Source: Mycobacterium sp. MS1601 (GTDB lineage: Bacteria > Actinomycetota > Actinomycetes > Mycobacteriales > Mycobacteriaceae). From it: a DNA stretch of 64,000 bases. The notes under the pieces are model-generated. The model was not told where the DNA came from. It worked only from the letters and a program-made list of their open reading frames with translations, and searched no databases. The stretch spans positions 5,022,001 through 5,086,000 of the forward strand of contig NZ_CP019420.1 in NCBI RefSeq assembly GCF_001984215.1. Reading direction: 5' to 3'. Made by a program: the position numbers and the translations under genes. This document shows positions 53,050-61,448 of this stretch, piece by piece; position 1 is the first letter of the stretch, and each line of letters opens with the position of its first letter.

Positions 53050-54252
53050 TTGCGCGGTCGCAGCGTCAGTACGGCGTTGGGATGTGCGCTGACGGTGGCA
53101 ATCATGTTCGTAGTGACGGGATGTTTCGGCCAGGGACAGGGATCCGGGCTGCGCATCGTCGGAGTGGCACAGATCAATCAGAACGGCGACACCGTCGCAA
53201 GCTCCGCCGATCCGCCCGCAGCTGTCGATCCGGCGGGCAGTGGCGACGCGATCTGCCCGCCGCTGTCCATTGCCGTGGCGGGGGCGTTGGAGGGCGTGGA
53301 ATCCGGGCCGGGCATCGACATCGAGAACGGCATCCAGCTCGCGGTCGACAAACACAACGACGCCAACCCCGGCTGCCAGGTCCAGCTCAAGACCTTCGAC
53401 ACGCAGGGTGATCCGGGGCGCGCCGAGGAAGTCGGCCGTCAGATCGTCAACGACGCCTTCACCATCGGCATGATCGGTCCCGAGTTCTCTCAGTCCGCTC
53501 AGGCCACCGGCGCCATCTTCGACAACGCCGGCATGGTGGCGGTGACGGCGTCGGCCACGTCGGTGGCGTTGGCTGACAACGGTTGGCGCACCTTCTTCCG
53601 GGGCCTGGGCAATGACGGCGTGCAGGGCACTGCCGTCGCCAATTACCTCAAGCGGCAGTTGGGAAGTGGTCGCGTCTGTGTCGTCGACGACGGGTCCGAG
53701 TACGGCATCGGTCTGGCGTCGGCTGTGCGCGAGACCCTGGGCGCCGTCGCCGACGGGCGGTGCAACGTGTCACTCGGCGCTGACGAGCAGGCCATCGCCG
53801 ACGCAGTGATCACTATCGGTGGCCAGGCGCCGGATTCGGTGTTCTTCGGCGGGTATTTCGCCCAGGCGGCCACCCTGGTGCGGCAATTGCGCGACGCCGG
53901 CGTGACGGCCACGTTCGTCGGCGGCGACGGCGTCAACGACGCCCAATTCGTCAGTGAAGCCGGTGATGCGTCAGCGGATTCGGTGATCTCGTGCTCGTGC
54001 GCCCCGGCGCCGGAGAAGTTCGTCCAGGAGTACACCGCACGCTTCGGTCGAGAGCCGGGGCCGTTCAGCGCGGGCGGCTACGACCTGGGGACCGTGCTGC
54101 TGCAGGGAATCGATTCCGGCGCCATCACACGGCCGGCTCTGCTCGAGTTCGTCCGCAACTACGACGGGCAGGGCCTGCAACGCCGATACCAGTGGACCGA
54201 TGCCGGTGAGCTCACCAGCACCCTGATCTGGATCTACGAGGTCCAGCAGTAG
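53050..54252 (+). CDS. second branched-chain amino-acid type ABC substrate-binding lipoprotein
   Basis: 400 aa from a TTG at 53050, chosen because GGAGG (53038-53042) sits seven bases upstream. Signal peptide with lipobox VTGC. Type I periplasmic-binding fold: GVESGPGIDIENGIQLAVDK, MIGPEFSQSAQATGAIF and SVFFGGYFAQAATLVRQL. Divergent from livH, so this operon has binding proteins on both sides with different sequences. It may share the same permease or widen its substrate range. A Gly/Ser-rich region follows the lipid anchor. Confidence 0.9.
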   Translation: MRGRSVSTALGCALTVAIMFVVTGCFGQGQGSGLRIVGVAQINQNGDTVASSADPPAAVDPAGSGDAICPPLSIAVAGALEGVESGPGIDIENGIQLAVDKHNDANPGCQVQLKTFDTQGDPGRAEEVGRQIVNDAFTIGMIGPEFSQSAQATGAIFDNAGMVAVTASATSVALADNGWRTFFRGLGNDGVQGTAVANYLKRQLGSGRVCVVDDGSEYGIGLASAVRETLGAVADGRCNVSLGADEQAIADAVITIGGQAPDSVFFGGYFAQAATLVRQLRDAGVTATFVGGDGVNDAQFVSEAGDASADSVISCSCAPAPEKFVQEYTARFGREPGPFSAGGYDLGTVLLQGIDSGAITRPALLEFVRNYDGQGLQRRYQWTDAGELTSTLIWIYEVQQ

Positions 54253-54395
54253 CCTCAGCGTCGAGATCCCGTACGTAGCGGCCGGATCTGTGAACGTGAG
54301 CGTCCGAGTGCGATAGTTTGGGACTGCGGATCAACGTCTCACTCGGGCGCGGGAGCGCTCGGGTGTTCATCGCAGCTGAGCCGGGGGAGGCAAAC

Positions 54396-55274
54396 GTGTC
54401 GAGCTCCGTTCGTGGCGTCGTGGACAGTGCGGCCATCGCCCTGGGCGCGCGCGTCCGGCATACCCGGGGATTGCGCGGAATCACGTTGCGTGAGATGGCT
54501 TTTCGTCTCGGTGTCAGCCCGGCCACCATGAGTGCTGTCGAGAACGGGCGCACCGGGATCAGCCCGCTTCGGCTGACCGAACTGGCCCGCGTCCTGGAGG
54601 TGTCGGCCGACGACTTACTGACGCCTCTGCCGCAGACCGGCTGCCCGGCCGAACAATCGACGACCGATGACGCGGCACTGCGGGACTGGCGGCGCTACGA
54701 CCGGTTGGCGTTCGACGGTCCTCTGGGGGCCGCGCTCGAGGCGTTCCTGGACGTCGGTTACCACGGCTCGACCATGCGCGACATCGCGCGACGGGCCGGT
54801 CTGTCGGTGCCCGGCATCTACCACCACCACGCCAGCAAGCAGGAAATGCTGTTCAGTATCCTCCATTTCACCATGGCCGACCTCACCCGACGCTGCGAGC
54901 TGGTGCTCGCCGAGTCCGAGTCGGCGGTCGACAGGTTCAGCCTTCTGGTGGAGAACCTCGCGCTGTTCCACACACATCGCCGTGACCTCGGTTTCATCGG
55001 CGTCGTGGAGATGCGCAGTCTGGAAGAACCTGATTACTCACGAATCATGCTCATGCGCAACAAGGTCCAGGAGATGGTCACCACCGAGGTGGAGCGCGGC
55101 CGTCGGGAAGGCGCCTTCGTCGTCGACGAACCCCGCGAAGCTGCCCGCGCGGTCGTAACCATGTGTACCGGTCTGGCACAGTGGTTTTCACCCGGTGGAT
55201 CCGCGTCGGCCGAGGAGGTGGCGCGCCGGTACGTCGGGTACGGCTTGCGCCTGGTGTGCTGTCAACGCGCCTAA
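54396..55274 (+). CDS. XRE-TetR fusion transcriptional regulator
   Basis: A 292-aa regulator from GTG 54396 (GGGGGAGG upstream). Residues about 12-70 are an XRE/Cro-type helix-turn-helix: GITLREMAFRLGVSPATMSA, then LTELARVLEVSADDLL. Residues about 100-290 are a complete TetR protein with its own DNA-binding motif (TMRDIARRAGLSVPGIYHHH) and a ligand domain like those of fatty-acid or KstR2-type TetR regulators. Two DNA-binding domains in one chain are unusual. Convergent with the lipid-transfer gene by four bases. Target unknown. Confidence 0.88.
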   Translation: MSSSVRGVVDSAAIALGARVRHTRGLRGITLREMAFRLGVSPATMSAVENGRTGISPLRLTELARVLEVSADDLLTPLPQTGCPAEQSTTDDAALRDWRRYDRLAFDGPLGAALEAFLDVGYHGSTMRDIARRAGLSVPGIYHHHASKQEMLFSILHFTMADLTRRCELVLAESESAVDRFSLLVENLALFHTHRRDLGFIGVVEMRSLEEPDYSRIMLMRNKVQEMVTTEVERGRREGAFVVDEPREAARAVVTMCTGLAQWFSPGGSASAEEVARRYVGYGLRLVCCQRA

Positions 55275-56470
55275 CGCGCCACGATCACCGACGATCCGTG
55301 ACCGAACAAACCCTGGTTGGCGGTGACGCCGACGGTGGCGCCTTCGACCTGCCTGCCCGTCGCTTGCCCCTTGAGCTGCCAGGTCAATTCGCAGACCTGC
55401 GCGATGGCCTGTGCCGGAATGGCCTCACCGAAACAGGCCAGGCCGCCGGACGGGTTCACCGGCACCCGGCCGCCGATACTGGTGGCGCCGCTGCGCAACA
55501 GCTGCTCGGCCTCACCTTTGGCGCACAGCCCCAGGTGTTCGTACCAGTCCAGCTCCAGTGCTGTCGACAGGTCGTAGACCTCGGCGAGGCTGACATCCTC
55601 GGGGCCGATACCGGCCTCGGCATAGGCCGCGTCCAGGATCTGATCTTTGAACACCCGGTCGGGGCCCGGCACCACGGCCGTGGAATCGGTGGCGATATCC
55701 GGCAATTCGGGAAGATGCTGCGGGTACTGCGGCGTGACGGTACTGACCGCGCGCACCGACGGCACACCGTTGACCGAGCCGAGGTGCTTTTCGGCGAAGG
55801 ACTTGCTGGCCACGATCAGCGCGGCCGCGCCATCGGACGTCGCGCAGATGTCCAGCAGCCGAAGGGGATCGGCCACCATCGGGCTGGCCAGCACGTCCTC
55901 GATCGAGGTCTCCTTGCGGAATCGGGCATTCGGGTTGTCCAGGCCGTGGCGGGCGTTTTTCACCTTGACCGCGGCGAAATCCTCCAAGGTGGCGCCGTAG
56001 AGATCCATCCGGCGTCGGGCCAGCAGCGCGAAGTACACCGGATTGGTGGCGCCGATGAGGTGGAACCGCTGCCAGTCCGGATCGTTGCGGCGTTCTCCGC
56101 CCACCGGGGCGAAGAAGCCCTTCGGCGTGGTGTCGGCCCCGATCACCAGTGCCACATCGCAGAACCCGGCCAGGATCTGGGCGCGGGCGCTCTGCAGTGC
56201 CTGAGATCCGCTGGCGCACGCGGCGTAGCTCGACGACACCGGCACGCCGTTCCAGCCCAGCTTCTGCGCGAACGTCGCGCCCGCGACGAAGCCGGGGTAG
56301 CCGTTGCGGATGGTGTCCGCTCCGGCCACCAGCTGGACCTGTCGCCAGTCGAGACCGGCTTCGGCCAACGCCGAACGTGCTGCCACCACACCGTATTCGG
56401 TGAAATCACGGCCCCATTTGCCCCACGGGTGCATGCCCGCACCCAGGATGTACACCGGATCCGGGCTCAT
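55271..56470 (-). CDS. lipid-transfer protein / thiolase-fold protein (Rv1627c-type)
   Basis: A 399-aa thiolase-superfamily protein of the SCP-x/lipid-carrier group. It starts MSPDPVYILGAGMHPWGKWG at ATG 56470. The nucleophile Cys is in SSYAACASGSQAL, and the C-terminal VNPSGGLACFGEAIPAQA and GLFGHGSSVIV contain the other conserved Cys and His positions. Such proteins work with DUF35 partners in steroid side-chain degradation, often as aldolases rather than true thiolases. It overlaps the DUF35 gene by four bases, and a KstR-type operator lies before the pair. Confidence 0.9.
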   Translation of the reverse strand: MSPDPVYILGAGMHPWGKWGRDFTEYGVVAARSALAEAGLDWRQVQLVAGADTIRNGYPGFVAGATFAQKLGWNGVPVSSSYAACASGSQALQSARAQILAGFCDVALVIGADTTPKGFFAPVGGERRNDPDWQRFHLIGATNPVYFALLARRRMDLYGATLEDFAAVKVKNARHGLDNPNARFRKETSIEDVLASPMVADPLRLLDICATSDGAAALIVASKSFAEKHLGSVNGVPSVRAVSTVTPQYPQHLPELPDIATDSTAVVPGPDRVFKDQILDAAYAEAGIGPEDVSLAEVYDLSTALELDWYEHLGLCAKGEAEQLLRSGATSIGGRVPVNPSGGLACFGEAIPAQAIAQVCELTWQLKGQATGRQVEGATVGVTANQGLFGHGSSVIVAR

Positions 56471-56901
56471 GGCAGCCTCCAGGCGTAGGTGACGCGTTCG
56501 ATGCCGTCGTCGTCGGTGTAGAGGGTCTCCAGCGTCAGTTCCATCTCGACGCCGATCGCGAGATCCGCGGCCAGCGTGCCGTCGACGACCTTGCCGAGCA
56601 CGATCAGTCCTTCGTCGGCGAGTTCCACCGCGGCCACCGCGAACGGCTCGAACGGATCCGGTGACGGGTACGGCGGTGGGGGCGCGTAACGGTTCTCGGT
56701 ATAGCTCCACACCTTCCCGCGCCGGGACAGCGGCACCTGTGCGAGATCGTCGCCGTCGCAGGCGGGGTTGGGGCAGTTGTTGGCCCGAGGCGGGAACACG
56801 TAGGTCCCGCACTGGTGACACTTGCCGCCGATCAGGTACGGGAGCCCGGACCCGTCGGTGGCGAACCACCCGTCGATCGCGGGTTGCACAGAAGCTGACA
56901 C
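56467..56901 (-). CDS. DUF35 / OB-fold zinc protein, partner of the lipid-transfer protein (Rv1628c-type)
   Basis: 144 aa from GTG 56901; another GTG at 56889 is possible. The N-terminal zinc rubredoxin-like knuckle has CHQCGTYVFPPRANNCPNPAC (two Cys pairs) and the rest is an OB fold ending in beta strands (ERVTYAWRLP). DUF35 proteins bind thiolase-like partners and form an active complex in steroid side-chain breakdown. Coupled by ATGA to the thiolase gene. The operator 33 bases upstream suggests control by KstR. Confidence 0.88.
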   Translation of the reverse strand: MSASVQPAIDGWFATDGSGLPYLIGGKCHQCGTYVFPPRANNCPNPACDGDDLAQVPLSRRGKVWSYTENRYAPPPPYPSPDPFEPFAVAAVELADEGLIVLGKVVDGTLAADLAIGVEMELTLETLYTDDDGIERVTYAWRLP

Positions 56902-56923
56902 AGAGGGGAGCTTACTTACATCA

Positions 56924-56957
56924 GGCCCAAAACTGAAACGTGTTGCAGTTTTGGGCC
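56924..56957. promoter_or_regulatory. KstR-type operator within a 12-bp perfect inverted repeat
   Basis: GGCCCAAAACTG (56924-56935) and CAGTTTTGGGCC (56946-56957) form a perfect inverted repeat. The centre, TGAAACGTGTTGCA (56934-56947), fits the KstR consensus TnnAACnnGTTnnA at every fixed position. It sits between the DUF35 and polA starts. KstR represses cholesterol catabolism genes in mycobacteria. Confidence 0.85.
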
Positions 56958-57004
56958 GGTGGGACGTCGTTCGGTTGTCGGACGGGATGCCTAGAGTTAG
57001 TCCG

Positions 57005-59737
57005 GTGAGTCCAGCCAAGACAGCATCCGCCAAGGCGCCCGACCATGCGCCCGGAGACCAGAAGCCCACGTTGATGCTGCTGGACGGCAACTCCCTGGCG
57101 TTTCGGGCGTTCTACGCGCTGCCCGCGGAGAACTTCAAGACCCAGGGCGGTCTGACCACCAATGCCGTCTACGGCTTCACGGCAATGCTGATCAACCTCC
57201 TGCGTGACGAGGGTCCCACCCACATCGCGGCGGCTTTCGACGTCTCGCGGCAAACCTTTCGTCTCGAGAAGTATCCCGAGTACAAGGCGGGCCGCTCGGC
57301 CACGCCGGACGAGTTCCGCGGTCAGATCGACATCACCAAAGAGGTACTGGCGGCTCTCGGTATCACGGTGCTCGCCGAAGTGGGATTCGAGGCCGATGAC
57401 CTGATTGCCACCTTGGCCACACAGGCCGAGGCTCAGGGTTACCGGGTGCTCGTGGTCACCGGTGACCGTGACTCGCTGCAGCTGGTCAGCGATGACGTCA
57501 CCGTGCTGTATCCGCGTAAGGGCGTCAGCGAGCTCACCCGGTTCACGCCCGAGGCGGTCCAGGAGAAGTACGGCCTGACCCCCAAGCAGTATCCGGACTT
57601 CGCGGCGCTGCGGGGCGACCCGAGTGACAACCTGCCCGGCATCCCCGGCGTGGGGGAGAAGACAGCCACCAAATGGATCGCCGAGTACGGCTCGCTGCAG
57701 GACCTCGTCGACAATGTGGACAAGGTCAAAGGCAAAGTGGGCGACGCCCTGCGGGCGCACCTGTCCAGCGTGATCCTCAACCGTGAGCTCACCGACCTCA
57801 TCAAAGACGTGCCCCTGGCGCAGACGCCCGACATGCTGAAGATGCAGCCGTGGAATCGTGACCAGATCCACCGGCTGTTCGACGACCTCGAATTCCGGGT
57901 ACTGCGTGACCGGCTGTTCGACACCCTCGCATCGGCTGATCCGGAAGTCGAGGAGGGGTTCGACGTCCGAGGCGGCCTGCTGCAGCCGGGCACCCTGGCG
58001 GCCTGGCTGGCCGAGCACAGCCTCGGTCACCGCTTCGGCCTTGCGGTGGTGGGCACCCACCTCGCGTTCGACGCCGACGCCACCGCGCTGGCCATCGTCG
58101 CCGCCGACGGTGACGGCATCTACCTCGACACCGCCAAGCTCACCGAGGATGACGAGGCGGCGCTGGCCGCCTGGCTGGCCGATCCGGGCCCGCCCAAGGC
58201 GCTGCACGAGGCCAAGCTCGCCATGCACGACCTGGAGGGGCGCGGCTGGAAACTGGCCGGCGTCACCTCCGACACCGCGCTGGCTGCCTACCTGGTGCGC
58301 CCCGGGCAGCGCAGCTTCGCCCTCGACGACCTGTCGGTGCGCTACCTACGCCGCGAATTGCGCGCGGATACCCCGCAGCAGCAACAACTCTCGCTGCTCG
58401 ACGACGAGGACGACGGGGTGGACGAGCAGGCGATACAGACGTTGATCCTGCGCGCCAACGCGGTGGGGGATTTGGCCAACGCCCTGGATGAGGAACTGGC
58501 CCGCATCGACTCTTCAGCTCTGCTGAGCGACATGGAGTTGCCGGTGCAGCGCGTGCTGGCCGAGCTGGAGACCAACGGCATCGCCGTCGATCTGAAGCTG
58601 TTGGCCGAGCTGCAGAGTGAGTTCGCCGACCAGATCCGGGACGCCGCCGAGGCGGCGTATGCGGTGATCGGCAAGCAGATCAATCTCGGCTCGCCCAAAC
58701 AGCTGCAGACGGTGCTGTTCGACGAGCTCGAGATGCCGAAGACCAAGCGCACCAAAACCGGGTACACCACCGACGCCGACGCGCTGCAGGGCCTGTTCGA
58801 CAAGACCGGGCACCCGTTCCTGCAACATCTGCTGACCCATCGCGACGTCACCCGGTTGAAGGTCACCGTCGACGGCCTGCTCAATGCCGTGGCCTCCGAT
58901 GGTCGCATCCACACCACGTTCAACCAGACCATCGCAGCCACCGGCCGGCTCTCGTCCACCGAACCGAACCTGCAGAACATCCCCATCCGCACCGACGCGG
59001 GTCGACGCATCCGCGACGCGTTCGTGGTGGGGCCGGGTTATGCCGAGCTGATGACGGCTGACTACAGCCAGATCGAGATGCGCATCATGGCGCACCTGTC
59101 CAAGGACACCGGGCTGATCGAGGCGTTCAACACCGGTGAGGATCTGCACTCGTTTGTCGCCTCGCGCGCCTTCGACGTTCCTATCGACGAGGTCACCCCC
59201 GAGCTGCGCCGCCGGGTCAAGGCCATGTCGTACGGCCTTGCCTACGGGTTGAGCGCCTACGGCCTGTCGGCTCAGCTGAAGATCTCCACCGAAGAAGCCA
59301 AAATCCAGATGGAGCAATACTTCTCGCGGTTCGGCGGCATTCGTGACTACCTGCGTGATGTGGTGGATCAAGCGCGTAAGGACGGCTACACCTCGACGGT
59401 GTTCGGGCGGCGCCGGTACCTGCCGGAGCTCGACAGCAGCAACCGCAATGTCCGCGAGGCCGCTGAGCGTGCCGCGCTCAACGCACCCATCCAGGGCAGC
59501 GCCGCCGACATCATCAAGGTCGCGATGATCAACGTCGATACGGCGATCAAAGAGGCGGGGCTGGCCTCGCGCATCCTGTTGCAGGTGCACGACGAACTGC
59601 TGCTCGAGATCGCTGACGGTGAACGCGATCAGGTGGAGGCGCTGGTGCGCGACAAGATGGGCAGCGCCTACGCCCTGGATGTTCCCCTCGAGGTGTCAGT
59701 GGGCTACGGCCGCAGCTGGGATGCCGCCGCTCACTGA
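57005..59737 (+). CDS. polA: DNA polymerase I
   Basis: 910 aa from GTG 57005 (longer frame upstream rejected), the normal mycobacterial length. Residues about 20-310 are the 5'-3' exonuclease (MLLDGNSLAFRAFYALP, ALRGDPSDNLPGIPGVGEKT). The middle domain lacks the acidic DxE proofreading motif, as usual in mycobacteria. The polymerase domain has motif A TADYSQIEMRIMAHLS, motif B RRRVKAMSYGLAYG and motif C LLQVHDELLLE. It fills gaps in repair and removes RNA primers. Its end overlaps the convergent MFS gene by seven bases. Confidence 0.97.
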   Translation: MSPAKTASAKAPDHAPGDQKPTLMLLDGNSLAFRAFYALPAENFKTQGGLTTNAVYGFTAMLINLLRDEGPTHIAAAFDVSRQTFRLEKYPEYKAGRSATPDEFRGQIDITKEVLAALGITVLAEVGFEADDLIATLATQAEAQGYRVLVVTGDRDSLQLVSDDVTVLYPRKGVSELTRFTPEAVQEKYGLTPKQYPDFAALRGDPSDNLPGIPGVGEKTATKWIAEYGSLQDLVDNVDKVKGKVGDALRAHLSSVILNRELTDLIKDVPLAQTPDMLKMQPWNRDQIHRLFDDLEFRVLRDRLFDTLASADPEVEEGFDVRGGLLQPGTLAAWLAEHSLGHRFGLAVVGTHLAFDADATALAIVAADGDGIYLDTAKLTEDDEAALAAWLADPGPPKALHEAKLAMHDLEGRGWKLAGVTSDTALAAYLVRPGQRSFALDDLSVRYLRRELRADTPQQQQLSLLDDEDDGVDEQAIQTLILRANAVGDLANALDEELARIDSSALLSDMELPVQRVLAELETNGIAVDLKLLAELQSEFADQIRDAAEAAYAVIGKQINLGSPKQLQTVLFDELEMPKTKRTKTGYTTDADALQGLFDKTGHPFLQHLLTHRDVTRLKVTVDGLLNAVASDGRIHTTFNQTIAATGRLSSTEPNLQNIPIRTDAGRRIRDAFVVGPGYAELMTADYSQIEMRIMAHLSKDTGLIEAFNTGEDLHSFVASRAFDVPIDEVTPELRRRVKAMSYGLAYGLSAYGLSAQLKISTEEAKIQMEQYFSRFGGIRDYLRDVVDQARKDGYTSTVFGRRRYLPELDSSNRNVREAAERAALNAPIQGSAADIIKVAMINVDTAIKEAGLASRILLQVHDELLLEIADGERDQVEALVRDKMGSAYALDVPLEVSVGYGRSWDAAAH

Positions 59738-60924
59738 TCGCAGGTGGCGGGCCGCAGCCAGTCGACCGCCCACACTGTGACGGCGGCCAAGGCCAACGCG
59801 CCCCCGAGCAGCGACGAGCCCGCCCACCCATGGGCGGTGTACACCGCGGTGGTTGCGGTGGCGCCCGCTGCCGAACCCAGTGCGTAGAAGATCATGTAGC
59901 CACCGATCACGCTGCTGGTGCGCTCGGGATGTGCCGTGGTGAGCACGTGTTGGTTGCTGACATGTACCGCCTGCACGGCGAAGTCGAGCAGCACCACGCC
60001 GACAACAAGCAGCCACAGCGATGTCGGTGCCTGCCCAATGGCGCCCCAGGACAACACCAGCAACGTCAGTGCACCACCGGTGACCAGTCGAACCAATCCG
60101 GTGTCTGCCCAGCGGCCCGCGCGGGCAGCACCCACCGCTCCGGCCAGGCCGATGAGACCGAAGAGGCCGATCTGTGCCGCGCTCAACTGCCACGGGGCCG
60201 AGGTCAGGGGCAGCGCCAGGCCGCTCCACAGCGTGCTGAACGAGGCGAACAGAAGGAATCCGATCGCGCCGCGGATGAGGAACACACGGTCGCCGAACAA
60301 CCGGCCCAGTGAGGCGAGCGTCTGGCAGTAGGTGCTGCGTACGGGTCGAGGGTCGGGCGGCAGGAGTCTCAGGACCACAAACGTCAGGGTGATCATCCCC
60401 GCGGCGAGGGCGGCGTAGACGCCGCGCCATCCCACGGTGGAAGTCAGCGCACCGGCGGCTACCCGCCCGCCGAGGATGCCGATCACCACGCCCGCGGTCA
60501 CCACGCCGATGGTGCGGCCACGTTCGGACGGGCTGGCCAGCGCGGCGGCGTAGGCCACCGTCGTCTGGACGACGGCGGAGAACACGCCGGCAGCAGCCAG
60601 TGCGGTCACGAGCAGCCAGGCTGTCCCGGCGGTCGCGGCCAGCGACACAGCAGTCGCGGCGAGCGCCAGGTGTGCGGCGATGAGTCGGCGTCGGTCGAAC
60701 AGATCGCCGAGTGGAACCAGTGCGGCAAGGCCTATGAGATAGCCGAGCTGGCCGGCTGCAACCACCATCCCCAGCCGGTCCTGCGGCAGCCCGAGCTCGG
60801 CGCCGATCTCGGGGAGGATGGGTTGAGCGGCATAAACGGTCGCGACAGCGACGGCGCAGACGGAGGCCAACAGAATCCTGAACCGGCGGTCGGGGCCCAT
60901 CCAAACCCTTTCGATAAGTTGCAT
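59731..60924 (-). CDS. MFS transporter (probable efflux)
   Basis: A 397-aa protein with twelve helices. Motif A between helices 2 and 3 reads GYLIGLAALVPLGDLFDRRR, and the N-terminal helix starts LLASVCAVAVATVYAAQPIL, as in the YgaY/MdtL-like efflux group. The ATG at 60924 or 60900 may be used. It is divergent from an HxlR regulator, with an inverted repeat exactly between, suggesting that the regulator controls efflux of a toxic compound. Confidence 0.9.
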   Translation of the reverse strand: MQLIERVWMGPDRRFRILLASVCAVAVATVYAAQPILPEIGAELGLPQDRLGMVVAAGQLGYLIGLAALVPLGDLFDRRRLIAAHLALAATAVSLAATAGTAWLLVTALAAAGVFSAVVQTTVAYAAALASPSERGRTIGVVTAGVVIGILGGRVAAGALTSTVGWRGVYAALAAGMITLTFVVLRLLPPDPRPVRSTYCQTLASLGRLFGDRVFLIRGAIGFLLFASFSTLWSGLALPLTSAPWQLSAAQIGLFGLIGLAGAVGAARAGRWADTGLVRLVTGGALTLLVLSWGAIGQAPTSLWLLVVGVVLLDFAVQAVHVSNQHVLTTAHPERTSSVIGGYMIFYALGSAAGATATTAVYTAHGWAGSSLLGGALALAAVTVWAVDWLRPATCDQ

Positions 60925-60925
60925 T

Positions 60926-60962
60926 TTGAAACCATTCAGACGCTACGGCAGAATGGTTGCAA
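60926..60962. promoter_or_regulatory. inverted repeat between MFS and HxlR genes, probable HxlR operator
   Basis: TTGAAACCATTC (60926-60937) and GAATGGTTGCAA (60951-60962) match in 11 of 12 positions around a 13-base spacer. It starts two bases from the transporter ATG and covers both promoters. Confidence 0.7.
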
Positions 60963-60985
60963 TCGGCAACCGATGAGGAGGTGTG

Positions 60986-61441
60986 ATGATCGACGCTGAG
61001 GCTGTCGACCAGCCGGTGTGGACCGACCCCACGTGCCCGGTGGCGCGCACTCTCGACCTGGTGGGGGACCGTTGGAGCCTGCTTCTGGTTCGCGACGCCA
61101 TGGACGGTGCGCGTGCTTTCACCGACTTCCAACAGCGCACCGGCATCGCGCGCAACATCCTCGCCGACCGGTTACGACGACTGGTCGAACGTGGAGTCTT
61201 CGAACGGGAGGTGGGGCCGTCGGGCAAACGGCAGATCTACACACTCACCGCGGCTGGACGCGATCTGTTCACGGTGGTGGTGGCACTGCGTCAATGGGGC
61301 GAACGCAACACCCTGGTCCCGGGCGAAACGTACTCGGTGCTCGTCGACCAGAACGGAGTTCGGCTCCCCGAGCTGCGACCGCTGGACTCGCGCGGGGCGC
61401 GGGCCGATCTCGAGACCACCTCGGTTCGCAAGACGGATTGA
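60986..61441 (+). CDS. HxlR-family transcriptional regulator
   Basis: A 151-aa winged-helix regulator. CPVARTLDLVGDRWSLLLVR near the start and RTGIARNILADRLRRLVERG are the HxlR signature; Cys in the DPTCPVAR segment is at the position of the redox-sensing cysteine of some family members. The ATG at 60986 has GAGGAGG four bases upstream; GTG three bases earlier is less well placed. Divergent from the MFS transporter with a clear operator in the gap. Confidence 0.92.
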   Translation: MIDAEAVDQPVWTDPTCPVARTLDLVGDRWSLLLVRDAMDGARAFTDFQQRTGIARNILADRLRRLVERGVFEREVGPSGKRQIYTLTAAGRDLFTVVVALRQWGERNTLVPGETYSVLVDQNGVRLPELRPLDSRGARADLETTSVRKTD

Positions 61442-61448
61442 GCGGGGC

